Positions 1 to 10,063 of a stretch of 64,000 bases of DNA are shown here, one piece after another. The translations under genes were made by a program, and so were the position numbers. This DNA is from Orientallactaga sibirica (lineage: Eukaryota > Chordata > Mammalia > Rodentia > Dipodidae), in contig JAEOAD010000040.1 in assembly GCA_036365145.1 (NCBI GenBank), positions 12,464,501-12,528,500 of the forward strand, read 5' to 3'. The notes beneath the pieces were generated by a model. The model did no database searches, had not been told where the DNA came from, and saw nothing but the letters and a program-made list of their open reading frames with translations. How positions within the stretch are numbered: position 1 is the first letter of the stretch; each line of letters starts with the position of its first letter.

Positions 1-72
1 TTGTTTAAGTTCCTTTCTTCCATACACCCAGAAATAGAATTGTTTAATCATATGGTAATTAAAAAAATTTAT

Positions 73-230
73 GCTGGGTGTGGTAGCAGACGCTTTTAAC
101 CTCAGCACTGGGGGTGGGGGGGCAGGATCGCCGAGAGTTCAAGGCCACCCTAAGACTACATAGTGAATTCCAGGTCAGCCTGAGCTAGAGTGAGACCCTA
201 CCTCGAAAAACAAAACAAAACAAACAACAA
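73..230 (+). mobile_element. B1-like SINE
   Basis: 7SL-derived SINE running from a GCTGGGTGTGG head to an A-rich tail of AAAAC/AAC repeats. A G-run after CAGCACT replaces the usual CGGGAGGC. Confidence 0.9.
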
Positions 231-296
231 CAATATATATATTTGTACATGTATGTGAATGAGGGCATCAAAGTTTCTTACTGCTGCAAATAAGAG

Positions 297-527
297 AGGG
301 CTGGAGAGATGGCTTAGTGGTTAAGGCACTTGCCTGCAAAGCCTGAGGACTCATGTTCTGCTCTCCAGATCCCACGTTAGCCAGATGCACAAAGTCGGGC
401 AAGTGCAAGGTCACACATGCCTACTAGGTGGTGCAAGCATCTGGAGTTCAGTTGCAGTGGCTGAGGCCCTGGTGCATCAATTCTCTCTCTAAAATAAAAA
501 AATTAAAAATTCAAAAAAATAAAGAAA
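297..527 (+). mobile_element. DIP-like SINE, long variant
   Basis: tRNA-derived SINE with the GGGCTGGAGAGATGGC head and an AAATAAA-rich tail. It carries extra sequence (GGGCAAGTGCAAGG...) after AGATGCACAAAG that most copies here lack, placing it in the longer subfamily. Confidence 0.85.
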
Positions 528-530
528 GGG

Positions 531-1285
531 ACAAGTAGGAATGTCTACAACAGAGGGGTTAGACTTCATTGGAGCAGAGTCTTAGTCCTAGAGGGACACT
601 TCACATCTCAGCATTGGAGACTTGGAAAGGGGAGGTGTCCACCTAGCATTGGGGAGAGGGAGTGGGAGGGGCTTATGTCCAAGGAGAGGGGAGTGGGAGA
701 AGCACTAACAAGCTTGAGGCAGGGAACTTCTTTCTTTAGAGATAGGCAGCCAGGTATCTAGTTCCCCTGAGGTTATGGAAATAGTGGGAGGGGAGGGGCA
801 GTCTTCAGACAGACTTCTTGGCGTTTGCCAGGAAGTAGTATGTTGAATTTCTGACACGCTAACTCCTTCACCTGCCACATCTGTCTTGGCCATCTCTCTA
901 TCCTAACCCACTAGCAGAGTGCCTGGCTCCTGGTAGGTGTTGAGTGTATTTTCAACTGGACTTGATGTAACCGTCTTTCTGGTTTGACATGCCCTGTGCC
1001 ACACTCTAATGGGGACGGGTGACAATGCTGAGAAGCATGAGGTCAGGCTGGTTGAAGGGGTTGCTCATTTGGCAACACCCAGAGATGACAGGCTCATGAG
1101 CTTTGGAATGGACGTGACCATGACCGCCAGGTCCAGGGCCTCTCCCACGCTTTGACCCATGCCTTGTCTCATCAAAGGAATGTGTTTTGCACCATACCCA
1201 CCTCTTCTAGCCAAAGAAATGAGTGAGGGAGAGGTTAATCAATGTATACAAAGCTACAGTTAAATAGGTGCAAGAAACCAATAAT
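531..1285. other. Single-copy stretch, no gene seen
   Basis: About 750 bases with no recognisable repeat, splice-flanked frame or RNA gene. The 62-codon minus frame near its centre has no recognisable domain. Confidence 0.5.
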
Positions 1286-1295
1286 TACAAGCGTG

Positions 1296-1535
1296 TTTTT
1301 TAAAGTTATTTTTATTTATTTATTTGAGAAAGTGAGAGAGTGAGAGAAAGAGGTAGATGAGAGATACAGAAAGAAAGAGAGAGAATGGGTGCACCAGGGC
1401 CTCTAGCCACTGCAAATAAACTCTAGATGCATGTGCCACCTTGTGCATCTGGCTTACGTGGGTCCTGGGGAATTGAACCTGGGTCCTTTGGCTTTGCAGG
1501 CAAGCGTCTTAATTGCTAAGCCATCTCTCCAGTCC
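1296..1535 (-). mobile_element. DIP-like SINE
   Basis: Antisense copy: TTATTTATTTATTTGAG tail, a GA-rich tract, then the head complement ending CCATCTCTCCAGTCC. Confidence 0.92.
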
Positions 1536-1543
1536 AAGAATAG

Positions 1544-1705
1544 TTTTTTGTTGTTGTTTTGTTTTTTTCAAGGTAGGGTTTCGCTCTAGTCCAGGCTGAC
1601 CTGGAATTCACTATGCAGTCTCAGGGTGGCCTTGAACTCATGTTGATCCTCCTTCCTCTGCCTCCCAAGTGAGGGGATTAAAGGCGTGTGCTACCATGCC
1701 TGGCT
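1544..1705 (-). mobile_element. B1-like SINE
   Basis: Antisense B1 from a T/GTT-rich tail through AAGGTAGGGTTTCGCTC to CATGCCTGGCT. Confidence 0.92.
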
Positions 1706-1856
1706 TTGAGCATGTTTTTTATAATCCAGAAAGATAGAAGAAAGGATTTTGGAATTTTCACTACAAATGAGATACATATATTTAAACTTATTTAACCTTT
1801 GTACAATGCATGCATGTACTGGACATTACATGGCATCTGACTCATATATATATAAC

Positions 1857-2010
1857 TTTTTTTTTTTTTTTTTTTGGTTTTTCAAGGTAGGGTCTCACTC
1901 TATCCCAGGCTGACCTAGAATTCACTGTGTATTCTCAGGGTGGCCTTGAATTTATCCTACCTCTGCTTCCCAAGTGCTAGGATTAACGTTGTGCGCCATC
2001 ACACCTGGCT
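1857..2010 (-). mobile_element. B1-like SINE
   Basis: Antisense B1 with a T-run of about 20 bases; ends ACACCTGGCT. It abuts a second antisense B1 directly. Confidence 0.92.
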
Positions 2011-2164
2011 TTTTTGCTTGTTTGTTTGTTTTGTTTTTCAAGGTAGGGTCTCAATCTAGCCCTGGCTGACCTTGAATTCACTATGTAGTGTCAGGCTGGC
2101 CTCAAACTCACAGCAATCCTCCTACCTCTGCTTCCTGAGTGCTGGGATTAAAGGCATGCCCTGC
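2011..2164 (-). mobile_element. B1-like SINE
   Basis: Second member of a head-to-tail antisense B1 pair. The head is truncated, ending near AAAGGCATGCC. Confidence 0.88.
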
Positions 2165-2199
2165 TTTGTTTCTGTATTTCAGTTAAAAAAGAAAAAGCA

Positions 2200-2440
2200 G
2201 GGGGCTGGAGAGATGGCTTAGTAGTTAAGCACTTGCTTGTAAAGCCTAAGGACCCCAGTTCAAGACTCGATTCCCCAGGACCCATGTAAGCCAGATGCAC
2301 AAGGGAGCACATGCATCCGGAGTTCGTTTCCAGTGGCTGGAGGCCCAGGCGCACCTTTTTTCTGTCTCTCTTTCTCTCTCTCTCTCTCTGCCTCTTTCTC
2401 TCTGTGTCTGTTGCTCTCAAATAAATAAAAAAATATTTTT
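2200..2440 (+). mobile_element. DIP-like SINE with target-site duplication
   Basis: Complete copy from the GGGGCTGGAGAG head to the AAATAAATAAA tail. AAAAAGCAG occurs on both sides (2192-2200 and 2441-2449), marking the target-site duplication. Confidence 0.93.
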
Positions 2441-2532
2441 AAAAAGCAGTTAAATGATTAGTACAATAGACCACATTGATAAAGGAAATTTAAAGAGGCA
2501 AAAAAAAAGGATGTAGGGGCTAGAGAGATTTT

Positions 2533-2700
2533 TTTTCTTCTTTTCTTTTTTTTTTTGGTTTTGCAAGGTAGGGTCTCACTCTGGTCCAGGCTGACCTGGA
2601 ATTAACTATGTAGTCTCAGGGTGGCCTTGAACTCTCCGCGATCCTCCTACCTCTGCCTCCTGAGTGCTGGGATTAAAGGCGTGCGCCACCACGCCCGGCT
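2533..2700 (-). mobile_element. B1-like SINE inside a DIP SINE
   Basis: Antisense B1 from a T/C-rich tail to ACGCCCGGCT. AGAGAGATTTTT occurs on both sides (from 2522 and from 2701), so the SINE head was duplicated as its target. Confidence 0.92.
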
Positions 2701-2801
2701 AGAGAGATTTTTCAATGGTTAAAAGCACTTGCTAGCAAAGCCTGATGGCCCGGGTTTGATTCCCCAGTACCCATGTAAAGCCAATTGCACAACGTGGTAC
2801 A

Positions 2802-3231
2802 TGAAGGATTTATGGATCACTGACCTTGCTGGAAAAATTCTTTTGGACCATAAAACTTCCAAACTTGAAGATGGCCAGACTCCTGGAGTTATCAGGTGAT
2901 CTGGGAAAGAGCCTTAACCCCCTCTTAGCAGGTGATCAGTAAAGAGAAGAGGCTCTGTTTCCATTATTCACTCCCAAAGAAAAGAAAACGGTGGACAGAG
3001 AAAACCTAAAGATTGTTGAACTCTCCTCCCACTCCCCGTCTCAGGCTGTCCTGAAGCCCAACTCCTTAAAATCCCCAATGCCCTCTCAAGGGGGGCACCA
3101 CTCTCATTTCCCATGGGCGAAGGCTGCCCCTCGGTATGCCCCATTCAAGTCATTCAAGTCTGTGCTGTTGAGGTTGGCTCTTTCCTGTCTTATATTCCTC
3201 CCATCGCCCTGGCCAATCCTGAATTCCAACA
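2802..3231. mobile_element. Unrecognised 430 bp insertion with TG...CA ends, LTR-like
   Basis: This block interrupts the DIP SINE between GTGGTACA and the continuing TACATCTGG. It begins TGAAGG and ends CCAACA, the dinucleotide ends of retroviral LTRs. Restoring the SINE leaves exactly five extra bases (CCACA against GTACA), which would fit an aged 5 bp target duplication. I recognise no internal family. Its 106-codon plus frame crosses the right edge into the SINE and is not a gene. Confidence 0.5.
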
Positions 3232-3504
3232 CCACATACATCTGGAGTTTGTTTGCAGTGGCAGGAGGCCCTGGTGCTCCTGTCTCTCTCTCTCTCCTTG
3301 CAAATAAATAGAAATATTTAAAAGAAAGGAATGTAAAATGACAAATTAGGACAAGAGAGAGATCACAGCCAAAGAGTTCATTCTAAATCAACTATTATTC
3401 ATTGAGTGTTTAACGTGCATAGGTTGAAAGCTCTTTGCTGGGAAATCTGTAGGCCATTCAAAGTGGAACTAGCAAAAACACTCCTATGCCAAGATGACTG
3501 AATG

Positions 3505-3729
3505 TGTGGCTGGCTTTAACCACGGAACCATCTCTCCAGCCCTTAAAAAATTTTTTTTCTTTATTTATTTGTGAGGAGAGAGAGTATGGGAATTCCAGTG
3601 CCTCTTGCCCCTGCGGAGGAACACCGGATGCCTGTGTTACTTTGTGCATCTGGTTCTGGGAATTGGTTCTGGGGGGAGGTGCTGGAGGATAGCAGGCTTT
3701 GCAAGCAAGCGCCTTTGACCACTGAGCCA
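3505..3729 (-). mobile_element. DIP-like SINE with an extra head fragment beyond its tail
   Basis: A 15 bp perfect target duplication (CAAGATGACTGAATG at 3490-3504 and 3730-3744) encloses an antisense DIP lacking its first dozen bases. On the SINE strand the A-rich tail is followed by a second partial DIP head, GGCTGGAGAGATGG. Confidence 0.8.
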
Positions 3730-3744
3730 CAAGATGACTGAATG

Positions 3745-4470
3745 AATGATGCGGGAATGAAAGAAGGGAGACGTCACGTTCACCTGCCATCAGCTCAAGG
3801 AGTCTCTCAAGGGAGGTAGCTTTTCATTCGACCACGTTTGAATTGGGCAGGGAGAGGGAAGGCAAACACAAGAACCTGAAGGTTTGAGAGGCAGGAGGAA
3901 TGACAGACGTGGGCCAGGAGGCAGCAATGTGGAGAGTGCTTGGGGGCCAGGGCGTCTCTGGTTTGACAAGGCTCACATGCTGCACTGCACGTAGAGGAAT
4001 GTCTAGAGAGCACCCCGAGAGGTCTGAGGTTCAGGAGAGGAATTTACGGGGAGAGAACAACAGAAATTCTGAGTGGGGACACGCTGTGATCAGACTGGTA
4101 ACTGAGAAACCCTGCCAGGGGCAAAGCCATCCCAAAGCAAGGGACTTGGGTCCCTCCCTCTGGCTTCCAGACTATTAAGACTGGATGTCAAGGATTTAGA
4201 ATGTCTCCCAGAGCCTCATGCTAGGGGAAAAAAAAAAAAAAAGCTGGGGCGCTGGTCTCAGCCACAGGAAAGACGAGGCTCCTAGGGAGAGACGTCACAC
4301 AGTTCTGACAGCGGAAGCCAAGACCCTCATGACGCGGTGATGGGCAGGACCACACCTTGACCAGGGTTGCTTAGTTACGCAGACGTCCTGTCCTCTCAAC
4401 CTAACCCTCATGTCAATCGTATCCAGATGGAGAACCACTGGACCTCTTTATTAGTTCCTCTTTCTTCTTT
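3745..4470. other. Single-copy stretch, no gene seen
   Basis: About 725 bases without a recognised repeat apart from a 14-base A-run near 4230. The 92-codon plus frame at 3900 has no recognisable motif and no splice context. Confidence 0.5.
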
Positions 4471-4477
4471 TCTTTCC

Positions 4478-4534
4478 CCTTCCTTCCTTCCTTCCTTCCT
4501 TCCTTCCTTCCTTCCTTCCTTCCTTCCTTCCTTC

Positions 4535-4584
<50 letters not shown>
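4478..4584. repeat. (CCTT)n then (CTTT)n microsatellite
   Basis: Pure tetranucleotide tract of about 105 bases, switching from CCTT to CTTT units. It directly adjoins the tail of the antisense B1 that follows. Confidence 0.97.
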
Positions 4585-4585
<1 letters not shown>

Positions 4586-4733
4586 TTTTTTTTTCTCAAG
4601 GTAGGGTCTCACTGTAGCTCAGGCTGACCTGGAATTCACTATGGAGTCTCAAGCTGGTTTCGAACTCACAGCGATCCTCCTACCTTTGCCTCCCAAGTGC
4701 TGGGATTAAAGGCATGCATCACCACGCCCAGCT
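4584..4733 (-). mobile_element. B1-like SINE
   Basis: Antisense B1 starting in the T-run after the CTTT tract; ends ACGCCCAGCT. Confidence 0.92.
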
Positions 4734-4737
4734 TTTT

Positions 4738-4941
4738 TCTTTTCTTTTTAATATTTAATTTAATTTATTTATTTGAGAGAGAGAGGCAGAGAGAGAGAGA
4801 GACAGAGACAGAGAGAGAGAGAGAGAGAGACACAGAGAGAGAGACAGAAAGAGAGAGAGAGAGGATGGGTACTTTAGGACCTCCAGCGGCTGCAAAGGAA
4901 CTCCAGACACATGTACCACTTTATGCATCTGGCTTACGTGG
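4738..4941 (-). mobile_element. DIP-like SINE, 5' truncated
   Basis: Antisense tail, a long GA/CAGA tract and body up to CTGGCTTACGTGGG. The head half is absent and LTR-like sequence follows directly. Confidence 0.85.
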
Positions 4942-5575
4942 GAAGTTCCATAAAGGCAGAAGAAGTTGGCCCACTTTCACAGGTCCAAGCACACAGAGGG
5001 AAAAAAATCACCAAAAAGTAAGCAGAGATAGGAGGATCGCAGTGAGTTCGAGGCCACCCTGAGACTACATAGTGAATTCCAGGTCAGCCTGAGCTACAGT
5101 GAGACCCTACCTTGTAAAACAAAACAAAACAAAACAAAACAAAACAAAACAAAACAAAACAAAACAAAACAAAACAAAACAACAACAGCAACCAAGCACA
5201 CCTTAGGAACTCCAGGTAAAGCTCATGAACTTTGCATATGTTCAGAGATTGGAATTCCAAATCCACCCCTATGCCTTAGGGCTGGACCGAGGATCCACCC
5301 ACAGTGACACCTCCTCCAGCCAGGTAGCTGGAAATTCAAGAAGCTTTCATAAAATCCCTGTATCTATTGGGGGACATCTATTCCAAACCACCACATTCCA
5401 CGCCTGCCCCCCAATAGATTCATAGCCATCTACATTGTGTATTGTGTTTAGTCCAAATTCAAAGGTCCCCACAGTCCTTACCAACCTAAGATATTTAAAG
5501 TCCCAAGTCTCCTCTGAGATTTCAGATTGCCTATAAAATCAAACATACAGGCGATAACACACATGCATTGTTTGA
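4942..5575 (-). mobile_element. MaLR-type LTR with adjoining internal remnant
   Basis: On the minus strand a G-rich purine stretch near 5405-5420 precedes TGTGGTGGTTTGG near 5396, then LTR-like sequence to 4942. Segments such as TTTCACAGGTCCA and GGGCTGGACC recur in the LTR at 28.2-28.5 kb. The part right of 5400 resembles MaLR internal sequence. A B1 interrupts it. Confidence 0.55.
5022..5190 (+). mobile_element. B1-like SINE, head truncated, with long (AAAAC)n tail
   Basis: The body starts at GCAGAGATAGGAGG, so the first 40 or so bases are missing. The tail is an (AAAAC)n array of about 65 bases. Confidence 0.9.
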
Positions 5576-5601
5576 AAGCACTGTGTAGAAGTACGTTGTT
5601 A

Positions 5602-5805
5602 GGGCTGGAGAGATGGCTTAGTGGTTATGGAGCTTGCATGCAAAGCCAAAGAACCCAGGTTCGATTTCCCAGTACTCAGGTAAGCCAGATGCAGAAGATG
5701 GAGCATGCATCTGGAGTTCATTTGCAGTGGCTAGAGGCCCTGGCGTGTCCATTCTTCTATTTGCCTCTTTCTCTCTCTCTCAAATACATAGATAATTTTT
5801 TTTAA
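5602..5805 (+). mobile_element. DIP-like SINE with target-site duplication
   Basis: Complete copy with A-box-like TGGCTTAGTGG and B-box-like GGTTCGATTTCC. Flanks GAAGTACGTTGTTA and GAAGTACTTTGTTA form a 14 bp duplication with one mismatch. Confidence 0.93.
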
Positions 5806-5820
5806 AGAAGTACTTTGTTA

Positions 5821-6194
5821 CACAGCAATACTAGATAACAACTACAACCAAGTATCCTAGTGGGACTTGAGTGAAGGACAATGGATGCCAGGGGAGAAGT
5901 GGGGAGGGCGATGGGCGAGAGACCTTATCTAGTCACTACCGCAGAATCCCCAGGCCTGGGTGGGGAGGAGGGTGACTCGGGTTGAGCCCTTCGGGACAGG
6001 ACAGCAGGGCGTTCTTGTCCTTCCTGTTCTGAGTACAGATCAGCCTGGGACACTCCGTCCTCATGTTGCATCCGAGGCCTCCTCACAGCGCGAGAGAGAC
6101 AGCGAAGCTTCTGGAAATGCCTGCTTATCTTTACGATACTAGTTCCCCTGTTTACTTATTCATGCAACGCATTGAGCCAGACATTTTTCTCATG
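5821..6194. other. Single-copy stretch, no gene seen
   Basis: No repeat recognised except a faint L2-like TTTACTTATTCATGCAAC near 6150. Confidence 0.45.
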
Positions 6195-6510
6195 ACATGT
6201 TGAGTGTCTCTTATTCAAAATGCTTGGGGCCAGAAGTGTTTTTAGATTCCTGAGTTGTACATAGTTGGAATATTTGCCTAGCCAAAGAGATGTATTAGTC
6301 ATGGGACTCAAGTCCACCCCCGAAATTCACTTAGGCTTCACATATACCATATATTCAGAGCACGAGGAAAAATTTATAGCAACACTGTTAATACTTTTCT
6401 ATATGAAACAAGAGGTTTCACATTGTAGAATCATTCAGCACCAAAAGGCTTCAGATTTTGGAACATTTGGGATTTCAGGTTTTCAAATTCAGATTGTGCA
6501 ACCTGTAGTG
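6195..6510 (+). mobile_element. Ancient mammalian interspersed repeat, copy 1
   Basis: Contains the remembered consensus pieces ATGCTTGGGGCCAGAAGTG, CGAAATTCACTTA and TTTTGGAACATTTGGG, ending AACCTGTAG. A second diverged copy lies at 15.9-16.8 kb. I recall this as a common eutherian medium-reiteration repeat but not its name. Confidence 0.55.
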
Positions 6511-6574
6511 TGTAGGTACACTCTGACCAAATAGAAATGGCCTCCACAACTTCATATGGTTTACTCTGGCTTTG

Positions 6575-6576
<2 letters not shown>

Positions 6577-6620
<44 letters not shown>
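6577..6620. repeat. (TG)n microsatellite
   Basis: About 21 TG units in a near-perfect run. Confidence 0.97.
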
Positions 6621-6621
<1 letters not shown>

Positions 6622-6739
6622 CTAGGGTCTCCTGCAGATACAGATGAATGCTAGACACAAATGCCGTACATGGGAACTGAACCAGGTTGGAAGGCTTTGC
6701 AGGCAAGTGCCTCCAGCCACTGAGCCATCTCCTCAGCCC
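6621..6739 (-). mobile_element. DIP-like SINE fragment
   Basis: Diverged antisense copy with ATGGGAACTGAACCAGG and GGCTTTGCAGGCAAGTGCC, ending CTCAGCCCC. The TG tract replaces its 3' end. Confidence 0.75.
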
Positions 6740-6773
6740 CATTCTTATTTTTAATTAAATTAATTAATTAATT

Positions 6774-6902
6774 TCTGTTTTTCTTTTGAGGTAGGGTCTC
6801 ACTCTAGCCCAGCCTGACCTGGAATTCACTATGTAGTCTCAGGGTGGCCTTGAACTCACGGTGATCCTCCTTCCTCTGCCTCCCGAGTGCTGGGATTAAA
6901 GC
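6774..6902 (-). mobile_element. B1-like SINE, head truncated
   Basis: Antisense body from GAGGTAGGGTCTC to GTGCTGGGATTAAAGC. The last 25 or so bases of the head are missing. Confidence 0.9.
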
Positions 6903-6955
6903 TTAGCTATGTGAACATCTCTTAAAATGCCTGTACACAAAGGAATGCTAACACT

Positions 6956-7193
6956 GGGCTGGAGAGATGGCTTAATGGTTAAGGCACATTCCTGTGAAGC
7001 CTAAAGGCCCTGGTTCAATTCTTCAGGTCCCACATAAGCCAGATGCACAAGGGGGCACATGTGTCTGGAGTTCGTTTTCAGTGGCTGGAGGCCCTAGCAC
7101 GTCCATTCTCAGTCTCCCTCTTTCTCTTTCCCTCTCTCTGTCTCTAATCAATCAATAAATAAAAATTTAAAAAATCTTTAAAAAAACAAAACA
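6956..7193 (+). mobile_element. DIP-like SINE with target-site duplication
   Basis: Complete copy flanked by GAATGCTAACACT on both sides (6943-6955 and 7194-7206), a 13 bp perfect duplication. Confidence 0.95.
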
Positions 7194-7206
7194 GAATGCT
7201 AACACT

Positions 7207-7570
7207 CTCGTTCTCAGCTCATCGGCTCATCTGCTCTTCTCTCCTGCATGGGAACAGATGTGTTTGCTCGGCTGTGAATCCCATGGAGTTGTTGGTTGGT
7301 GTTCAGTATCACACTCATGATGAGATGTCCCTCTATGAAATCAAACGAAACAGAGTGCGTGAGAGAGGAGCCGACTCTCGTCTAATGGGCCTCACCCCAC
7401 TCAGGGCTGTGCCCATTGGGTCACACTTGGCCTTACCCTCAACTCCCCCCGCCTCCCAAGCTGGGCCTCCTTGCCAATCCAACCATGAGTCTTTCTCCTC
7501 CCAAGAGGCAGTCTCTGCTGAGCGAGGTCAGCTTCCCCAGATCTATGCCGGGCAGTTCCTCCTGGTCAAG
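7207..7570. other. Single-copy stretch, no gene seen
   Basis: No recognised repeat. The 140-codon plus frame here begins at the SINE flank and ends inside a B1, so it is not credible as a gene. Confidence 0.5.
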
Positions 7571-7705
7571 CTGTGCTCTCTGACTCCTTTAATCCCAGCA
7601 CTTGGGAGGCAGAGGTAGGAGGATCGCTGTGAGTTCGAGGCCACCCTGAGATTACATAGTGAATTCCAGGTCAGCCTGAGCTAGAGTGAGACCCTACCTC
7701 GGAAA

Positions 7706-7726
<21 letters not shown>
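7571..7726 (+). mobile_element. B1-like SINE, head truncated
   Basis: Starts near CTCCTTTAATCCCAGC and ends in a run of more than 20 A. Confidence 0.9.
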
Positions 7727-7738
<12 letters not shown>

Positions 7739-7749
7739 GAGAGAGAGAG

Positions 7750-7972
7750 GTGCTGGAGACATGGCTCAGTGGTTAAGGCACCTGTCCTCAAAGCGAAATG
7801 ATCTGGGTTTGATTCCCCAGTACCCGTGTAAAGCCAGATGCACAAGGTGGTGCATGAATTTGGAGTTCCTTTGCAGTGGCTAAACGCCCTGCTGTGCCCA
7901 TTCTCTCTCTCTCTCTCTGTCTATGCTTGCAAATAAATAAAATTTTAAAAAAGAAAAGAAGAGAAAAGAAAA
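7750..7972 (+). mobile_element. DIP-like SINE
   Basis: GTGCTGGAGACATGGC head, body, then a tail of AAATAAATAAAA and AAAAG repeats. It follows a B1 through a short GA-rich linker. Confidence 0.92.
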
Positions 7973-8247
7973 TACGTATGTGCAATGTGCTGCAAGGTGA
8001 ACTGAACACTGGACAAGTTGTTCTTGATATTTACGGACCTTGTTTCCGGCTGTCTGCCACATTACATGGACAGGAACTCTCTTTCCTCAAGGTAGATGGA
8101 TGCTGGCGGCAGGAGCTGCCATCACAATGTAACGAAAAATTCAAGGAAATTTGAAGAATGACTATGTGCACATAGACAAATGTGTTGAGGGTCATCCTAT
8201 CCACTTCAATGGAAAACTTATCCCATCAGAATAAGAAAGGCTGTCTA

Positions 8248-8411
8248 GTGCTGGAGAGATGGCTTAGTGCTTAAGGCATTTGCCTACAAAGCCAAAGAAC
8301 CCAGGTTCGATTCCCCAGTACCCACATGAGCCAGATGCACAAGGTGTCGCATACATCTGGAGTTTGTTTGCAGTAGCTAGAGGCCCTGGTCTCTTTCAAA
8401 TAAATCGAGTT
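8248..8411 (+). mobile_element. DIP-like SINE, shortened 3' part
   Basis: The head retains GGTTCGATTCCCC. The CT-rich 3' section is almost absent and the copy passes from GCCCTGGTCTC straight to CAAATAAAT. Confidence 0.88.
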
Positions 8412-8418
8412 AAGAAAG

Positions 8419-8567
8419 TTTTTGTTTGTTTGTTTGTTTGTTTTCTGAGGTAGGGTCTCACTCTAGCTCAGGCTGACCTGGAATTCACTATGTAGTCTCA
8501 GGTGGTGATCCTCCTACCTCTGCCTCCCGAGTGCTGGGATGAAAGGCGTGGGCCACCCCGCTGGGCT
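8419..8567 (-). mobile_element. B1-like SINE
   Basis: Antisense B1 with a (GTTT)n tail; ends ACCCCGCTGGGCT. A short deletion removes GTGGCCTTGAACTC. Confidence 0.9.
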
Positions 8568-9059
8568 TTAAAAGTGCTAAGCTGTCTTCTCTGCTCGTGG
8601 ATTCTCTATTGCTCACCCTGGTGGTCAGGCCACTTGTACAATGCAGGCCTCATGTTTGCATGGGATGGGAGAAATGTCTACGTCTCTTGCAGTCCTAGTT
8701 GTTGTAGGGATGTGGGTGTGAATTTAGTGAGAGGAAACTGCCGCTAGGCTCTGGCAGTGACAGGTAAACTCCAACATACCGAAGGCAACCCAGGGTGACT
8801 CTTTCCTCACACAGTCCAGTGTGGTTTGACCTGTTCTCCACGGCAGCGTCCTCTTTGCTCCTACATGATTGCCTGACCACACCCTCTCTGCCGCGGAGGC
8901 TGGGCAGTGGGGGACCACCGAAACAGACACGGTACTTCCTGTCAGCCCTCCTCCGGGCTACACCTGGCTGCAGAAGACGTCACCCTCTGTGAGGCCACAT
9001 GCCATTCCCATGGACCTCATCCCACACCCCTGGTATAGATTAGATAGTCTGCGCTTGAG
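8568..9059. other. Single-copy stretch, no gene seen
   Basis: About 490 bases with mixed composition and overlapping short frames on both strands, none with recognisable domains. Confidence 0.45.
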
Positions 9060-9103
9060 CTTTCTCTCTCTCTTTCTTTCTTCTTTTTCTTTCTTTCTTT
9101 TAT

Positions 9104-9135
<32 letters not shown>

Positions 9136-9236
9136 TTCTTTCTTCTTTCTCTTTCTTTCTTCTTTCTCTTTCTTTCCTTCTCTCTCTCTTCCTTCCTTCC
9201 TTTCTTCTTTCTTTCTTTCTTTCTTTCTTTCTTTTT
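9060..9236. repeat. (CTTT)n/CT-rich tract
   Basis: Imperfect CTTT array with CTCT and CCTT interruptions, directly upstream of an antisense B1. It is the source of the lysine/arginine- or serine/phenylalanine-only frames here. Confidence 0.96.
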
Positions 9237-9386
9237 TTTTTTGTTTTTTTCAAGGTAGGGTCTCACTCTGGCCCAGGCTGACCTGGAATTCACTCTATAA
9301 TCTCAGGATGGCCTCGAACTCACGGTGATCCTCCTACCTCTGCCTCCTGAGTGCTGGGTTTAAAAGCATGCGCCACCACACCCAGT
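9237..9386 (-). mobile_element. B1-like SINE
   Basis: Antisense B1 from a T-run to CACCACACCCAGT. Confidence 0.92.
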
Positions 9387-9484
9387 TTGTGCCTGAGCTT
9401 TCTGAGGCTCAAATACTCCAACATTTGCTCAACCCACAGGTGAGCACCCTGGCAGGGCAGGGCAGGGAATGTCCCTCTTGGGAA

Positions 9485-9535
9485 ATTCCTTTCTTTTTCT
9501 TTTTATAGAAATATTCTATTTAGTTATTTATTTGA

Positions 9536-9570
<35 letters not shown>

Positions 9571-9724
9571 GAGAATGGGTGCACCAGGGCCTCCAGCCAC
9601 TGCAAAAGAACTCCAGATGCATGCACTGCCTTGTGCATCTGGCTTATGTGGATACTAAGGAATCAAACCTGGGCCCTTTGGCTTCACAGGCAAGTGCCAT
9701 AACTGCTAAGCCATCTCTCCAGCT
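9485..9724 (-). mobile_element. DIP-like SINE with target-site duplication
   Basis: Antisense copy with a long GA tract, flanked by CCCTCTTGGGAA (9473-9484 and 9725-9736). Confidence 0.94.
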
Positions 9725-10016
9725 CCCTCTTGGGAATTTTCAACCTCAAGGGAATAGAAGCCAGTGGCTAGATTCTCTCACATTTAGGTGAAGAGTTTGA
9801 GAAGCTATTCTGCCCCTCTCTTGGTGTGCCATCCCCTGTTGATTCCTCCTCAAGACATGACCTGTGCACAGGGCTCTTCTCAGGCTCTTCTTCTGCTTTT
9901 GGGGACCTCTAGTTAAGACAGGAGTGTATAGAACGTCTAGGAGCGCTAGCTGTCCTCAGCAAGTCAACTGAAGGATTTGTCAGTCAGCCTAAGTTAAGGA
10001 AAATCTATTGTAGGCA

Positions 10017-10063
10017 GTGTGTGTGTGTGTGTGTCTGTGTGTGTGTGTGTCTGTGTGTGTGTT
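10017..10063. repeat. (TG)n with TCTG interruptions
   Basis: TG dinucleotide tract with two CTG interruptions. About 280 bases to its left show nothing recognisable. Confidence 0.95.

Larger units (their letters stand above)
2516..3323 (+). mobile_element. DIP-like SINE split by two later insertions
   Basis: The SINE starts at GGGGCTAGAGAG, resumes after an antisense B1 at 2701, is broken again at 2802, and continues at 3237 with ACATCTGGAGTTTG to its AAATAAAT tail. Outer flanks AAAGGATGTA and AAAGGAATGTA match as its own target-site duplication. Confidence 0.85.

Noticed and set aside
5116..5182. Regular AAAAC array resembling a spaced direct-repeat array
   Set aside because: A perfect pentanucleotide tail of a B1, with no spacers; not CRISPR-like.
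7973..8247. Possible processed pseudogene with a 92-codon frame
   Set aside because: The frame starts in a DIP tail and I recognise no parent protein; no A-tail or target duplication of its own.
8869..9293. 111-129-codon frames of Ser/Phe/Leu or Lys/Arg/Glu
   Set aside because: Produced by the CTTT microsatellite and B1; no domain.
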